Origin: Rosa chinensis
Taxonomy: Eukaryota; Streptophyta; Magnoliopsida; Rosales; Rosaceae
NCBI RefSeq assembly: GCF_002994745.2
Contig: NC_037091.1
Location: 4,705,501 to 4,769,500, forward strand
Direction: 5' to 3'
DNA: 64,000 nucleotides
Part shown: piece by piece, positions 47,440 to 60,744 of the stretch
How positions within the stretch are numbered: the stretch's first letter is position 1
Layout: each line of letters begins with the position of its first letter
Made by a program: the position numbers and the translations under genes
The notes under the pieces: generated by a model
The model's input: only the letters and a program-made list of their open reading frames with translations
Database searches by the model: none
What the model was told of the DNA's origin: nothing

Positions 47440-47730
47440 CAAAATCAATAATCTCTGCATAGAAACTTAGTTAAGGAGATCACATGAAAACAAACAAAAG
47501 AATTCATAGTAATCCATGCATATGGTTTAGTTCAGGAGATTACAAATAAAACAAACAATACAAAAGGCAGTAATCCCTGCATATAACTTAGTTCAGGAGA
47601 TTACATTAAAAAAAACAATTCAAAAGACAGTAATCCCTGCATAGAAACTTAGTTCAGGAGATTACATTAAAACAAACAATTCAAAAGACAGTAATCCCTG
47701 CATATGACTTAGTTCAGAAGATTACATTTA
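47440..47730 (-). repeat. About 60-bp tandem repeat in solo LTR B2
   Basis: About five units with AGTAATCCCTGCATA and AGTTCAGGAGATTACAT, the reverse counterpart of 6830-7062 with one more unit. Confidence 0.8.
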
Positions 47731-48337
47731 AAATCAGACAATTAGAATGACACGGAAAATAGATAAAAAGTCAAACAACTCACACCAGAGTCGATGATCA
47801 CCCATCAACTCCAAATAAATCATCTCACAACATGACTTGTTTTCAAAACTCGACATCCTTACCCCTTAAGGTAACATACATCACAAAAATGATAAAAAAA
47901 TCATATTATCCCAACTCACCCATAATATGAAAATCAAGTCCCTCTTGGACAATAAAAAAAAGAACCCACACAACACTCTCAATTAAAAACATGTATTCAA
48001 AGGCTTCATGTAACCCTCGTGTTACTCCCCTGAATATATAATGGCAGACAGACTAGAGCTCTAACTGAATCGTAGCCTGTCACCTCGGCCGAGGTTCAAA
48101 CCTACGATAATGATTGCCTCTGTCACTACTTGTGACCCGGATCCGTAGACCCGAAAACATTTAATGTCCCACGTGACTCAAAACTTTACCGAACTCGACT
48201 ACTTATTCAACACAATAAGCAACAGTTCAAAACGATATTCTGAATAAATCACAATTCACTCATATCACAAAATCATCTTTTATTTCCAAAACCATATATT
48301 TTCCTCAACATCACATTGCACAACAATAGTAAACTAC

Positions 48338-51173
48338 TGTGATGCCCCGGAAATTCGTAATTATTTTCCAAGGAATTTCCGGAATCTAATTTATGGTTGT
48401 TGGATGGTTTCGTGGCTCGTGGATGGAGCGGAAGCGTTTTGGACGAATTTCTATTTGAAAAGTGTGACTTTAGGGGTGCCGCAAAGGTTGACTTTTTATT
48501 CGTTGGGATTCTCCAAAAACTTCCTTCACGAAAATTGTAGAGCGCGTCGATACGAGTTCGTGGACATATGGAACGCGAGAATCGGAGTTCGTATGAAGAA
48601 GTTATGGTTATGGGAAGAAGTTTCCATTTTAGTATAAATAGAGGAAAATCAGAAATTATTTTCATTTTCTCCCTTTCCTTTTCCGGAAGCCATTTTTCTC
48701 TCTCCTTTCTCTCTTGGTCGGCACCTTCACTATCGAAGTAATTCGACTGACCCGACCCGAACCCGGCCGACCCGACCCGGATTTTCCTGCCAACTGCGGT
48801 GGTCTCTGGCCATGAAACTTGGTCAGCAGGTTCGTCTCCTCCGTCTGGTCGTCCCTGTGGTGCCCTCTATCGCCGATTCTCTTCCACGGCGGCGCTGCAA
48901 GGCGGTGCAGCCTAGTGTTTTCGGACCCGGCCGGAAAACTCAACTCCGGCGACTTCATGGCTTCAGGCTTCCTTAGTTGAGTTCAGAACAAGCTCGCTGA
49001 TCGATCCATGGTGTTTGTTTTGATCGGTTGACGTGGAAATCGGTTCAACTCAGTTGGGATTACTGTTCACGGCTTGTGAGGTAGTTTTCGACCCTTTATG
49101 CTTGTTTTCTGACTTCGAGCTAGTTATGAGCATCCACAAGCATGCTTAGATGAAGAACTTTGATGTTGGGAGTTTTGTGAAATATTGAGTTTTGGCCGGC
49201 GGCGGTGCGCCTCCGTCTGTGGCGGCGTTCCGGCAGTGTTCCGGCCACTTAAGGAACTGTTTTTGATATTATATATGTTCTACTCGTTGATACGAGCGTT
49301 TCGATATATAATATGCAAATTTTGGAGTTCGTATGGAATTGTTATGATTTTTGCAGTTTCATACCGATCGATTTATTCTATCCGTGAGGATTTGAGCGTC
49401 CGATCGACTTGTGATTTGGTCACATCGATCGTGGACGTATTCTGGAGACTTTGGGAGGTCTCGGATGTGGTTTTTCCTCGATTGGCGCCACTTTGGGGAT
49501 TTTAGTTCAAAACAAGGGTTTCGGACTTAAATCAAATTTGAATCGTTACTGATTTTGATCATTGGTGATTAGGTGCTTCTAAAGGTGAATTGGACGAGTT
49601 GTTGGTGATAGTGTTAGTTCGGTTCTGTATAGAAGACGCAGCGAGAGTTTCGAGGTGAGTAATCTCACGAAGTTCATTTCACGAACGGGAATACCCTTAT
49701 TATTTTGAGAGTTATTTAGTTAACTGCAAACTATAGATGGTATTAGTGGCACTTTTGAGTAGATGATTACGTGTGTATATATATATATTATGGGATGTAT
49801 ATATATACATACGTATTCATGTATTAGTAGATATATGTTTACGTGAAATATATATGTTTTGGGTGGTTTGTGGATTTATGAAAACAATATGCATGAAATG
49901 ATGCTTTTTATTGTTTTGGGTTGTGGCTTTTGGAAAACAAATGATTTGTGGAAATGATTGATTTCGATTTTTTTGAAAAGCGTTGAGATTTGAGAAAAGT
50001 GTTGAGATTTGGGTATGAAAACAATAGGCATGAATTGATGCTTTTTATTGTTTTGTGTTATGGCTTTTCGGAAAACAATAATTATGGAAATGTTGATTTC
50101 GATTGTTTTCAAAAGCGTTGCGATTTGTGTAACATTTTGGGTCCTGTGCGACTCCTTTAATGTTTTGCTCCAAGGGACAGTGCGGCCCGAGGATCGAAGG
50201 TCTAAGACCTTGGGCAGAATCTCAGGTGACCACGTCTTTGGCCGGACGAGTGGTTACGTTTTCAGTTAGAGCTCTAATCTGTCTGCCATATAGGTAATTC
50301 ATGGGGTAACGAGAATTGGTTATTTACAACTCATGACATTACGTATTTTTAGGGAACAAGGTGTGAGTTGCTTCCTTATTAATGGTTTTTAAGGGGACAA
50401 GGTGTGAGTTGTTTTCCTTATTAACGTTTTGATAGAAATCAAAGTGTGAGTTGCTTTCTATAGTACGATTATGGTACATTTGATAGGAAACAAGGTGTGA
50501 GTTGTTTTCTATGTTTTACTGATAGAAATCAAGGAGTGAGTTGCTTTCTATGTTTTATTGATAGAAATCAAGGTGTGAGTTGCTTTCTATGTTTTATTGA
50601 TAGAATTCAAGTGTAGGTTGTTTTCTATATTTCGATTTGAAAGGAAATTAAAGTGTGAGTTATTCTCCTTTATTTCGTGTTTTAAGGAATCAAAGTGTGA
50701 GTTGTTTTCCTTATTTGTGGCGTGAGTTGTGTGTGGTTTGAGTTACTCATACGGGCTTGCAAAAGCTTACCGGGTTTGTTGTGTGGCAACCCGGTACACT
50801 ATTCAAACGGTGTAGGGGTTAATCCTGCAGGTTAGGATAATCGGGTCTGAAGCTGAGGTAGCGCCTTTGTAGCTTTACGGTAGGAAGCCATTTTTGTAAC
50901 TTTACCGTCGATAAGGACTTCCGTTGTATAGTTAACTCTGAGCTGCATTTACGTTTTATTTTGTTGTTGACAATTTAATTCGTATGCTTGTGTAATATAT
51001 AACTCTATGGACGAGTGTATATTAATTTTGAGGGTTCAGGGCATCAATATCTGTGTAAGTTAAAGGGAAAAAGATTTCAGGTATTTTGTATTGATGACTG
51101 GACGTTCACGCATATATAATTATGGGGTTATATATATATCGATTTTCATGTGTGTAAAATCAGGGGCGTGACA
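48338..51173 (+). mobile_element. Solo LTR A3, nested in solo LTR B2
   Basis: TGTGATGCCCCGG to CAGGGGCGTGACA, 2836 bp, perfect TSD ACTAC (48333-48337 and 51174-51178). It has a TATAAATAG box at about 48633 and the GAGGTGAGTAATCTCAC block at about 49652. Confidence 0.93.
50380..50725 (+). repeat. Minisatellite in solo LTR A3
   Basis: Eight or so units of about 38 bp built on GATAGAAATCAAGGTGTGAG and TTGCTTTCTATG. The array lies just downstream of the conserved TTAGAGCTCTAATCTGTCTG block (50263), but its sequence is unrelated to the array at the same place in A2. Confidence 0.8.
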
Positions 51174-52705
51174 ACTACACACTCAATTCCACCAAGATAT
51201 ATATTTCACTATATATACGTAGTCATCCACTCAGGGATACCACTAATACCAACTATAGTTTTATAATTTATACTTCTCGAAAATCATTTTATATCAAAAC
51301 ATTGTTTTCACTTACCCATGAACCGTTGTCGATCAAGTTCATATATTTTAAAACAAATAATTTGTTTCGAAAATGATTTAACAATTAAACAAGTAATTCC
51401 AAGTAATAAATAAATCCGTTCGTAAATGAACCACGTGAGATTTACTCACCTCCATATCCTGCTGCGTCTTCACACAAAACCAAGATAAGCACCAAATCGG
51501 CCAAACTCCACTCACACAATTTCGTCAATCACCTAATCACATCAAGGTCACACTCAATACAACACAAAGCACACAATTCAAAAAACACAATTATACGATG
51601 ATCCAACAGTCGGATCCTCATCCGAGACCATCCAACGTCTTCGGAACACTTCTACGATCACTATATCAAAACTACAAGTCGATCGGACAGCCGAATCCTC
51701 ACGGATAGAAGACCGATCGAACCGAATACCCTAAAACTTGGAAAATTCATAACATGCTCATACGATTTCCCAAAATTACAAACTATATATCAAAATGCTC
51801 ATATCGACCAGTAGATCGCACTGAGGAGCAGAAACTGCCCCCGAGGTGGCCGGAAGCCGCCGGAAACCACCACCACCAAACCAAAGTCAAAATTTGATAA
51901 AACTTCCAACATGAAAGTTCTTCATCTTTACTCCAATTGAAACTTTCACAACTAGCACAAAGTCAAAATCAAAGCCATTTGGTTGGAATTTACCTCGCAA
52001 GTTCAAATATTCGAAGAACCCTAGATTCCCAGTCTTCCAAATTCGAGCTCCACGGGTTGAATCGTTGCAAGCCGCCTGGAGGGAAGCATCTACGTCCTCT
52101 GGGCTTCAAAAGCCCCCAAGAATCACCGCCTGGGGTGGCCGGAAACGCCATCTCCGATCTGGGCAATTTGAGGCAATTAGTAGCTCCACTGTGCAACTTC
52201 TCCGCCTTGTAGCGTCGTCTACAGTGCTTCCCACGACGAATCATCACCACAAACGTGTAGAGGGGACTGAGGAGAGCAGGATTCCCTTTGGAATCGAAGC
52301 AAAAGGGGGCCGGAGGAGGAAGAAATCGGCCGGCGAAGGTGACGGCTGTGCTGGAGCTCGGGACCGAAGACAGAGAAAAAGTTTCCAATTTCGGAAACTT
52401 CTGATTTTTTTTCCTATTTAACCAAAATGGAAACTTTTTCCCACGAACTCCAATTTTCGCGTTTCACATGTCCACGAACTCGTATCGACGCGCTCTACAA
52501 CTTTCGTGAAGGAAGTTTTCGGAGAAACCCAATAACGTATAAAAAGTCAACCTTTGCAACCCCCCTAAAACCATACTTTTCGAATAAAAATTCGTCCGAA
52601 ACACTTCCGCTTCGTCCACGAGCTACGAAACCGTCCAATAACCATAAAATTAATTTCGGAAAATCCTTGGAAAATAAATACGAATTTCCGGGGCATCACA
52701 ATATG

Positions 52706-53559
52706 CTCTTGTCCGAACTTCATTTATGACTTCAGGGCATACTTATAATTGAATCTTGCATACCGTAAGATGCTGGATACTACAACATCTGCATCAATCC
52801 TTCTTGAGTAAGCATTGGACAACTAAATTGGGCCCTTACATAACCTGTGTGCCTTGATCGGTGGACCTCGACAATGGAGAAGATGGTAATTTATAATGTT
52901 TGACAATACTAAGAAATGCTTTAGTCTATAATTTTTGTACTAATGCATTACTCATTATAGTTATCAGTAGCTCTTCTTTGTTTGTATTTATCTAGAGGGA
53001 GATTAAGTGCATTGATGTGCACTTATACTGACATAAATAGATGATTAGATTATATTAAATACACTTTTAGGTTATTAATAAAAATATTAATTATAAATAT
53101 CAAATGTTGAAATCATTTTATAAGTGTTAGATTATTTGTATTATCGATGCATAGAATAATTTTATAATATACTAGTCGGCACGTATTATTTTTTTTTCTA
53201 AAATAAATTATTGACACCGTTTTAATTGTGACTGCATGATATAGAAGTTAATATAATATTATAATGTTGGACACTATTACACCAATCAAATATACAGAAG
53301 AGAATAGGAATAGTGTGAATTGCCACAGCAAAAGCTGACACAAAGCAGCTTTTCGCAGGTGTATGTTTTTTGAAATCTTAAAGCAAAACATGTTGAGAGA
53401 ACCACCGTTGTTGTAGTAGTATGCAACAATGGAAACTGGTCCATAGGAGACTGACATGTGATTGATGAATATACAGCGGCTGTTGAAAATATCAGTTGAC
53501 TTCGTCAACAATGAGCAACGAAACCTAATGGTGTCCTATAGCTATAATTGTAGTAGTGA
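52706..53559. other. Intergenic, AT-rich, no gene seen
   Basis: No open frame with a recognisable protein, and no terminal repeats identified. Confidence 0.4.
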
Positions 53560-54530
53560 ACAATGTAAAATTGCAAAATACTGTCTGGTTTAAACTATGA
53601 AAAAAAAAAGAGAAATTAGTTATCTATCAAATTTTCTTATTTAACAAGCTCGATCTATCATAAATATAGGAAAATAAATACGATACCCTTGCATGCCTTT
53701 GCCTGGTTATATAATTTATCGTTGTACGTATATAACCATGAGCTATCCTACAAGTAGTGATGAATAGATTCTTTAGATTGTTTTAGGACCATTTATGCAT
53801 GTGCTAAAATAATGATTGATTTTAAGTATTGCCTTCAACAGCTAGATGTATAATACTGCAAACTGGTCCAGTCCGTAGAGTCATTTACTGCAGCCCTAAA
53901 CTTCAAGCAAAGGAGCAATGTTCCAGATGCTTATATGTAACCATTTCATTATCTCCATTTAGAAGAGATAATGGTGATTGCAATGAGTCCGGACCATAGA
54001 AAAACAAAGGTGGGTGTCCTCCCTCGTCTTCAACTACTAAAGCTAGACAATTAACTAAACTACTAAACTCCTAGCTAAGGCTCCGGATGCTTATAAGTTA
54101 TTCGTGCAACCATTTCATTATCTACATATGGATTGATTGGTTTTCTTAGATTCACATGTTCAGCCTTTACTCTTTCTTTATTGGCATACATGTTTTAGTC
54201 TTTACTGGGAATCTTTTCTTCAAAGATCAACAAGCGACTTTACGCGTTGTGTATGCATGGGTTTGGCACTACATTCCTAAATGTGTTTGCGTGGAATTGG
54301 AACACGTACACTTTCATTTTTTGGTTTGGATCCATGTCCTTACTTTCTAAGTTTCTATTGGAGTTTGAAGAACGACACTGTTTTCTTGTATGTTGGTTGG
54401 GAAGACAGATATAGAAGTGAAATGGTGATGTTCGGTGAGAAAAACAAGAAATTCATATTCATATACTTGGAAGTATACAAGGATAATGAATATTAACTTC
54501 CGAAGAATTTATTACCAGAAATAAGAACAC
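53560..54530 (-). repeat. SEO-upstream repeat, copy 3 (inverted)
   Basis: The reverse complement aligns with 32500-33370. It shares AAGAAAACAGTGTCGTTCTT, AACCATTTCATTATCT (in this orientation) and TGCCTTTGCCTGGTTATA. A short internal duplication repeats the CATTTCATTATCT segment at about 53943 and 54112. No SEO exon follows it within the window. Confidence 0.75.
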
Positions 54531-54975
54531 GTTGTAAAATTAAATTGTAAACTATATTGAAGCATCATTGTTGCAGCATAATGATTAATTTGCATTTCAT
54601 TAATATGTAGCTTTAGCTACTATTATTATTATTATTAATTGTCACTTTGTCATTCTATTTTTTGTACGAGAGTCGAGGGGTTTTCGTTTCATGTAGACCC
54701 CTTCTCTTGCTATTACATTATTTAATTTCTTTAATAAACTCTAGCTCCTATTATTTCGTTTGAAGAAAAGAAAAAACTTTAGATTGCATGGTGATGCCTT
54801 AAAGAGGAACGCTAGTAACATTTTCCATCTACTTTCCCTGTCTATCTTTCCCACTCATTAATTGACACTTGTCCTCTTATTTCACTGAAAACTATAACAT
54901 TAATGTTTATCAAACTGACTTTTGTATTTTTCGAATGTACCCCTAATTATTGCACAAATTAATTCTTATTTTCAT

Positions 54976-54982
<7 letters not shown>

Positions 54983-55008
<26 letters not shown>
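54983..55008. repeat. (CT)n microsatellite
   Basis: An uninterrupted CT run of about 26 bp inside the MULE-like element. Confidence 0.9.
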
Positions 55009-55013
<5 letters not shown>

Positions 55014-55641
55014 TTATCTGCGAACACGTCGTCCTTATGACCTTCTCCTCTTGGTCTTCCTCTTCCTGTTCCTATTCATGTTCCTCATCCTCTTCCTTTT
55101 TCTTTGTATAATTCTTCTTTGTTCAATACTAATTCTTGATTGGTTCAATACTCATCTTTTGGGAATAATTGCATAGCCCATATTAGAAAAATTCTTTGTC
55201 TTCCTCCTCCTCCTTCCTTTACTTTTTCTTTGTATAATCTTCTTTGTTTCAATACCAATTCTTCTTTGGTGCAATTACTAATTTTTCTTTGGTTCAATAC
55301 CCACCTTCTCCAACAATTGCATAACCAAATCAAATAAAACTTCCTACACCCAAACAAAAAAAAAGTTTCCCACACCCAAATCAAAAAATTTCGGCGCACA
55401 ATACCAAATACCAACTTGAGGTGTGGGTTCAATTCTATAGCACAAATCAAAAAAAAAAATTCCCACGCCCACAACATTCGAAAAAAATTAGAAATAATGA
55501 TCGAAACCCATAAACCTTCATTGTTGTCTCTGCATTATTTGTACTCGAATAATGTAGTTTGTATTAGATTCTAGTTTTTAAATAAAATTGGATTAGAGAT
55601 GAATAATAGGTCATCAATCTCCTTCAATCATAGTGATTTAT

Positions 55642-58566
55642 TGTCACGCCCCTGATTTTACACACATGAAAATCGATATATATAACCCCATAATTATATA
55701 TGCGTGAACGTCCAGTCATCAATACAAAATACCTGGAATCTTTTTCCCTTTAACTTACACAGATATTGATGCCCTGAACCTTCAAAGTTAATATAAACTC
55801 GCTCCATAGAGTTATATATTACAAAGCTTACGAATTAAATTGTCAACAACAAAATAAAACGTAAATGCAACTCAGAGTAACTATACAACGGAAGTCCTTA
55901 ACAACGGTAAAGTCACAAAGATAGCTTCCTACCATAAAGCTGCACAGGCGTCACCTCAGCTTCAGCCACGATCTCCTCGACCTGCAGGATTAACCCCTAC
56001 ACCATTCCATTGAATAGTGCACCGGGTTCCACACAACAAACCCGGTAAGCTTATGAAGCTCGTATGAGTAACTCAAAACCAATTACACAAATTTCGGTCA
56101 AACAAGACTTCCTCAAGAAATGTTTAACGCCATCCTAACGCACTACGGCGAATTCCAACATCACACTCATTTCCCATTTCCCCCCTAGGAGTTTTTGTCA
56201 TCAACATGACATCAAAGGTGAAGAACAATGAATCACCTTCCTATCCTCACTACAGAGTACAGTTCATAACCGCTATGGCTCTTAATGTAAATCAAACCAT
56301 CAATCAATACAATCAAGGAGAAATCAAGGCAATCACATATCAAAACAAGCAAAACAATTCATAGTAACCCCTGCATATAATTTAGTTCAGGAGGTCACAT
56401 TAAGTCAAACAATTCAAGACAAGGTAGTCATCGAAGTCCCACACTCTGACGTCTGTAGGTAACCCCAACCATCACAGCAGTCCTCTCGATCTTTGTTAAC
56501 TTAATAACAATTCAGCTCCGCTACCGAGCAGTCATCACACTGATCATCGCACAGATTTCCACCGATCATCACCTAGATTTGCATCATCCTACTAATCATC
56601 ACTTAGATTTCAAGGATCATCACATAGATTCACGCAGATATCGCCACTCATCGCCCAGATAGCGATCATCACATAGATTTCGCTGGTCATCACATAGATA
56701 GCGATCATCACATAGATAGCGATCATCACATAGATTTCGCTGGTCATCACATAGATAGCGATCATCACATAGATATTTCTATACAAGCTTTACATGACAA
56801 TCATCACAAAGATTCACCATACTGATGTCATCGATTCATTACACAAATATTCTTACATAAGCTTTTCATGACAATCATCACAAAGATTCACCACGAAGTC
56901 ACTAATACATGAATATATATGTATATATATATACCCCATAATATATATATAGACACACATAGTCATCCATTCAGAAATGCCACTAATACCAACTATAGTC
57001 GTAGTTAACCTAATAACTCCAAGACAATAGGGTAGTCATGCTCATAACAAATATCGATCATATTCATAACAAATATTGATCCTGCTCATAACAAATATCA
57101 ATCCTGTTCATAACAAATATCGATTCTACTCATAACAAACATCGATCCTGCTCATAACACATATCGATCATACTCATAACAATTATCGTGAGATTTCCCC
57201 AACAAACGATAAAGGTAATTCGTTCACAAATGAACCTTGTGAGATTACTCACCTCGAAACTCCCGCTGCGTCTTCAATTCAGGACAAGGCAGCCAATCCA
57301 CAAAATAGCCGTCCAAGGAGTACTACGTCACGTACCTAAGGAATTACAGCTCTCATTCAGTCAACGAATCACAAGGGGTTCGAAACCCTAAATCGAACCA
57401 AAGTTCCCAAGGTGACGCCAAATGAGGCGAAACCGCATCCGAGGCCTCCCAAAGTCCCCGGAATATGTCCACGATCGATGTGACCAAACCACAAGTCGAT
57501 CGGACGCTCGAATCCTCAAGGATCGAATAAATCGATCGGTATGAAACGGCAAAAATCATAACAATTCCATACGAACTCCAAAATTTGCATATTATATATC
57601 GAAACGCTCGTATCAACGAGTAGAACATATATAATACCAAAACCAATTCCTTAAGTGGCCGGAACACCGCCGGAACGCCACCACAGACGGTGGTGCACCG
57701 CCGCCGGCCAAAAACACATTATTTCACAAAACTCCCAACATCAAAAAGCTTCATCTAAGCATGCTTGTGAATTCTCATAACTGGATCGAAGTCAGAAAAC
57801 AAGCCTAAGGGATCGAAAACTACCTCACAAGCCGTGAACAGTAATCCAATCCGAGTTGATCGAAGTTTCACGTGAATCGATCCAAACAACCACCAAGGAT
57901 CGATCGGCGATGCAGTTCTGAGCTCAACCAAGAAAACTGGAAGCCTTGCCGACGTCGGAATAAGGATCGCCGGCCGGGTCCGATTTCTTCAATCTGGGTC
58001 GACTTGCAGCGCCGCCGTGGATGAGAATCGTCGATAGAGACCACCACAGAGACGACCGGAGCAAGGAGGCGAATCGTTCTGGGTTGGTTTCACCGGAAGA
58101 TGTCGCCGGAGCTGCGAGTTCCGACCGGGTCGGAATGCCGGGTTCGGGTCGGGTCAGTCGAAGAATTTCGACTCTGAGGGCGCGGACGAGAGAGAAGAGA
58201 GAGAGGAAAATTATTTCCGGAAACGGAAATGAGGAAATGAATATATTTTTTTCTGATTTTTCCTATAAATACCAAAATGGAAACTTCTTTCCATAGTCAT
58301 AACTTCCTCATACGAACTCCGATTTCCGCGTTCCACATATCCACGAACTCGTATCGACGCGCTCTACAACTTTCGTGAAGGAAGTTTTTGGAGAATCTCA
58401 ACGTATCAAAAGTCAACCTTGAAACCCCCCCTAATTCCACACTTTACGAATAAAAATTCGTCCAAAACACTTCCGCTCCGTCCACGAGCCACGAAAACGT
58501 CCGATACCCACAATTTAAATTCCAGAAAATCCTCGGAAAGTAAATACGAATTTCTGGGGCATCACA
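55642..58566 (-). repeat. 3' LTR of the complete element
   Basis: 2925 bp, TGTGATGCCCCAG to CAGGGGCGTGACA on the minus strand. It contains the GATCATCACATAGAT array (56540-56890) and the CTCATAACAAATATCGATC array (57034-57190). A TATTTATAGG TATA-like box lies at about 58265 and the GAGGTGAGTAATCTCAC block at about 57240, both on the minus strand. Confidence 0.93.
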
Positions 58567-58601
58567 TTCTACCCCCCTTAAAGAAATTTCGTCCCGAAAT
58601 T
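58567..58601 (-). other. Polypurine tract and pol stop remnant
   Basis: The minus strand reads NFGTKFL-stop (58601-58578), then AAGGGGGGTAGAA directly before the 3' LTR. Confidence 0.85.
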
Positions 58602-60729
58602 TAAACGTACCACTCCCACAGTACGTATAAATCATCCCCACATCCAATTCTCATTCCTCAACAACCTGTTCTCACCTCGCTGTACAATATCCTAGCTCAA
58701 TAATGGATACAGGTACCCTACCTAATATCACAACACTAGGAATCTTTACCACACCGCTCGGTGGCAACCCAATCATTTCATGGATCTCATCCTCGTACAC
58801 TATCCAACCAAGACTCTGTGACTGCAGCACTACACACAGATCACACAAGAGTCCAGAATCCTGTTATCACAACAGTATCTGCATCATATCATCAATAATG
58901 CAAACCTTGCATTACAAGAATTGAAAATGAAACCTTCATTTCAACTCACCTCGAACCTATGCATCACAACTTAATAAGTGTCTACCCAACCTGGGAACAC
59001 AAAATCAAGCTAAGGTCTGGCCCCACCTGACCCGCACACACATCATCACCTGTCATTGTAATTACAATCAAAGTGGTATAGACCTTCTACTACCACAAAA
59101 ATGAAGGATGCATCACATCACATGCCACACTCAAAAGTCTAGCTATAGACAACAGACAAAACTCAACACAACACAACACATGGAAAGAAGTACACAACTA
59201 TCACACATTATTCTAGCACACAAGCAGAATTAGATAATGTACTTTCTTATCCGCACACACATCAGCTTGAGGAAACCATGCAACCATGATTCCATCTAGC
59301 ACTCCATAACCTTTCCATCTAAAGGAAAACATAAATCACCGCTGTGACAATGTTCTATTTGCTAACTTAACCATCAAGAAGCAAATCAAGTCTCATCTAG
59401 ACAATAAAGGAAGAATACTCTCGGAATTCTCCTATAATTACATACTTATGAGTCTCCAGCAACCTCGACCGTTACTCCCATAAACTATCCTGGCAGACAG
59501 ACAAGAACTCTGACTGACATCGTAACCACTCGTCCGGCCAAGGACGTGATTACCTATTTCCTGCCTTGATCACCGTCTGCGATCAGTCACCGTCTATGAC
59601 TCATTATATCACCATCTGTGATCAGTCACCATCTGTGATTCAATATATCACCATCTGTGATCAGTCACCTTCTGTGATTCAATATATCACCATCTGTGAT
59701 CAGTCACCTTCTATGACTCAATATATATCACCATCTGTGATCAGTCACCATCTGTGACCTCAATATATCACCATCTGTGATCAGTCACCTTCTGTGATTC
59801 AATATATCACCATCTGTGATCAGTCACCATCTGTGACTCAATATATCACCATCTGTGATCAGTCACCTTCTGTGACTCAATATATCACCATCTGTGATCA
59901 GTCACCATCTGTGACTCAATATCGATCACCATATGTGATCAGTCACCATCTGTGACTCAATATATCACCATTTGTGATCAGTCACCGTCTGTGACTCAAT
60001 ATATCACCATCTGTGATCAGTCACCGTCTGTGACTCAATATATCACCATCTGTGATCAGTCACCTTCTGTGACTCAATATATCACCATCTGTGATCAGTC
60101 ACCATCTGTGACCTCAATATATCACCATCTGTGATCAGTCACCATCTGTGACTCAATATATCACCATCTGTGATCAGTCACCGTCTGTGACTCAATATAT
60201 CACCATTTGTGATCAGTCACCGTCTGTGACTCAATATATCACCATCTGTGATCAGTCACCGTCTGTGACTCAATATATCACCATCTGTGATCAGTCACCA
60301 TAACTTAGACACGATATACACATAGCTCACACTCACGGTCATCAATTCCCAAATCTTCCATATCGTGCCTACATAAGTCAACTGGTGACTACATCCTCAT
60401 GCTTAGATTCTCAACTAGCGTTCCATTACACAAATTAAGCCAACAATCAATCAAATCAACCACACACTACGTCAGAAGATACAATTCTATCCCCTACGTA
60501 AATAAGAGTTAAATCTAAAGGTCCTCATTCCTCAAAAGACTATAACTCCTAGAAGCTACCTTAAGCTCCTACAATTTATTCACTGGGCCAACACTACCCT
60601 GAAGACTCACATTCCAACACTCATTGCATACCCAATGACTATATCAATACCGAAGAGCATCAGATGGGGATCCGCTGCAGACGGGCCATCACTCGAGGAG
60701 TATTGATTGTCACCAAATATGCACCTTAC
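58602..60729 (-). other. Non-coding interior of the complete element
   Basis: No retroviral domain is found in any frame. Two parts resemble LTR sequence of other copies. 60300-60420 matches 4380-4500 of solo LTR A1 in reverse (CACCAGTTGACTTA.GTAGGC), a block missing from this element's own LTRs. 59470-59540 matches the conserved block at 50220-50290 (GTAACCACTCGTCCGGCCAA). The interior is therefore partly built of LTR-derived DNA. Confidence 0.6.
59578..60300 (-). repeat. 39-bp minisatellite in the element interior
   Basis: About nineteen units of ATATATCACCATCTGTGATC then AGTCACCATCTGTGACTCA, with small variants (TTC, CGT, GACC). The period is mostly 39 bp, so repetitive open frames appear by chance of the period. 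Confidence 0.9.
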
Positions 60730-60741
60730 GCTCTGATACCA
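60730..60741 (-). other. Primer binding site (initiator tRNA-Met) of the complete element
   Basis: Minus-strand TGGTATCAGAGC, three bases (GTT) after the 5' LTR end. Confidence 0.92.
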
Positions 60742-60744
60742 AAC

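Larger units (their letters stand above)
46686..52700 (-). mobile_element. Solo LTR B2, interrupted by solo LTR A3
   Basis: On the plus strand it reads TGTCACGCCCCGAATTTTG to CCGGGGCATCACA, with a perfect TSD ATATG (46681-46685 and 52701-52705). Without the nested A3 LTR it is about 3174 bp. It is clearly the same subtype as B1 (4629-7858): both have the AACTAAATTATATGCAGG array, here at 47440-47730 in reverse, and the CAGGGGAGTAACACGAGGG block (about 48015). Confidence 0.9.

Noticed and set aside
57353..57667. Open frame MFRPLKELVLVLYMFYSLIRA (also 62456-62770 and 49185-49505), shared by several LTR copies
   Set aside because: It is conserved only because the LTRs are copies. It has no known domain and is broken in A1 and A2.
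59566..60134. Repetitive open frames reading ITICDQSPSV-type 13-residue units
   Set aside because: They come from the 39-bp minisatellite, whose period is a multiple of three. They are non-coding interior of a retrotransposon and not a repeat protein.
59578..60300. Regular repeats that could be mistaken for a CRISPR array
   Set aside because: The units are contiguous with no unique spacers, and the context is a plant retrotransposon.
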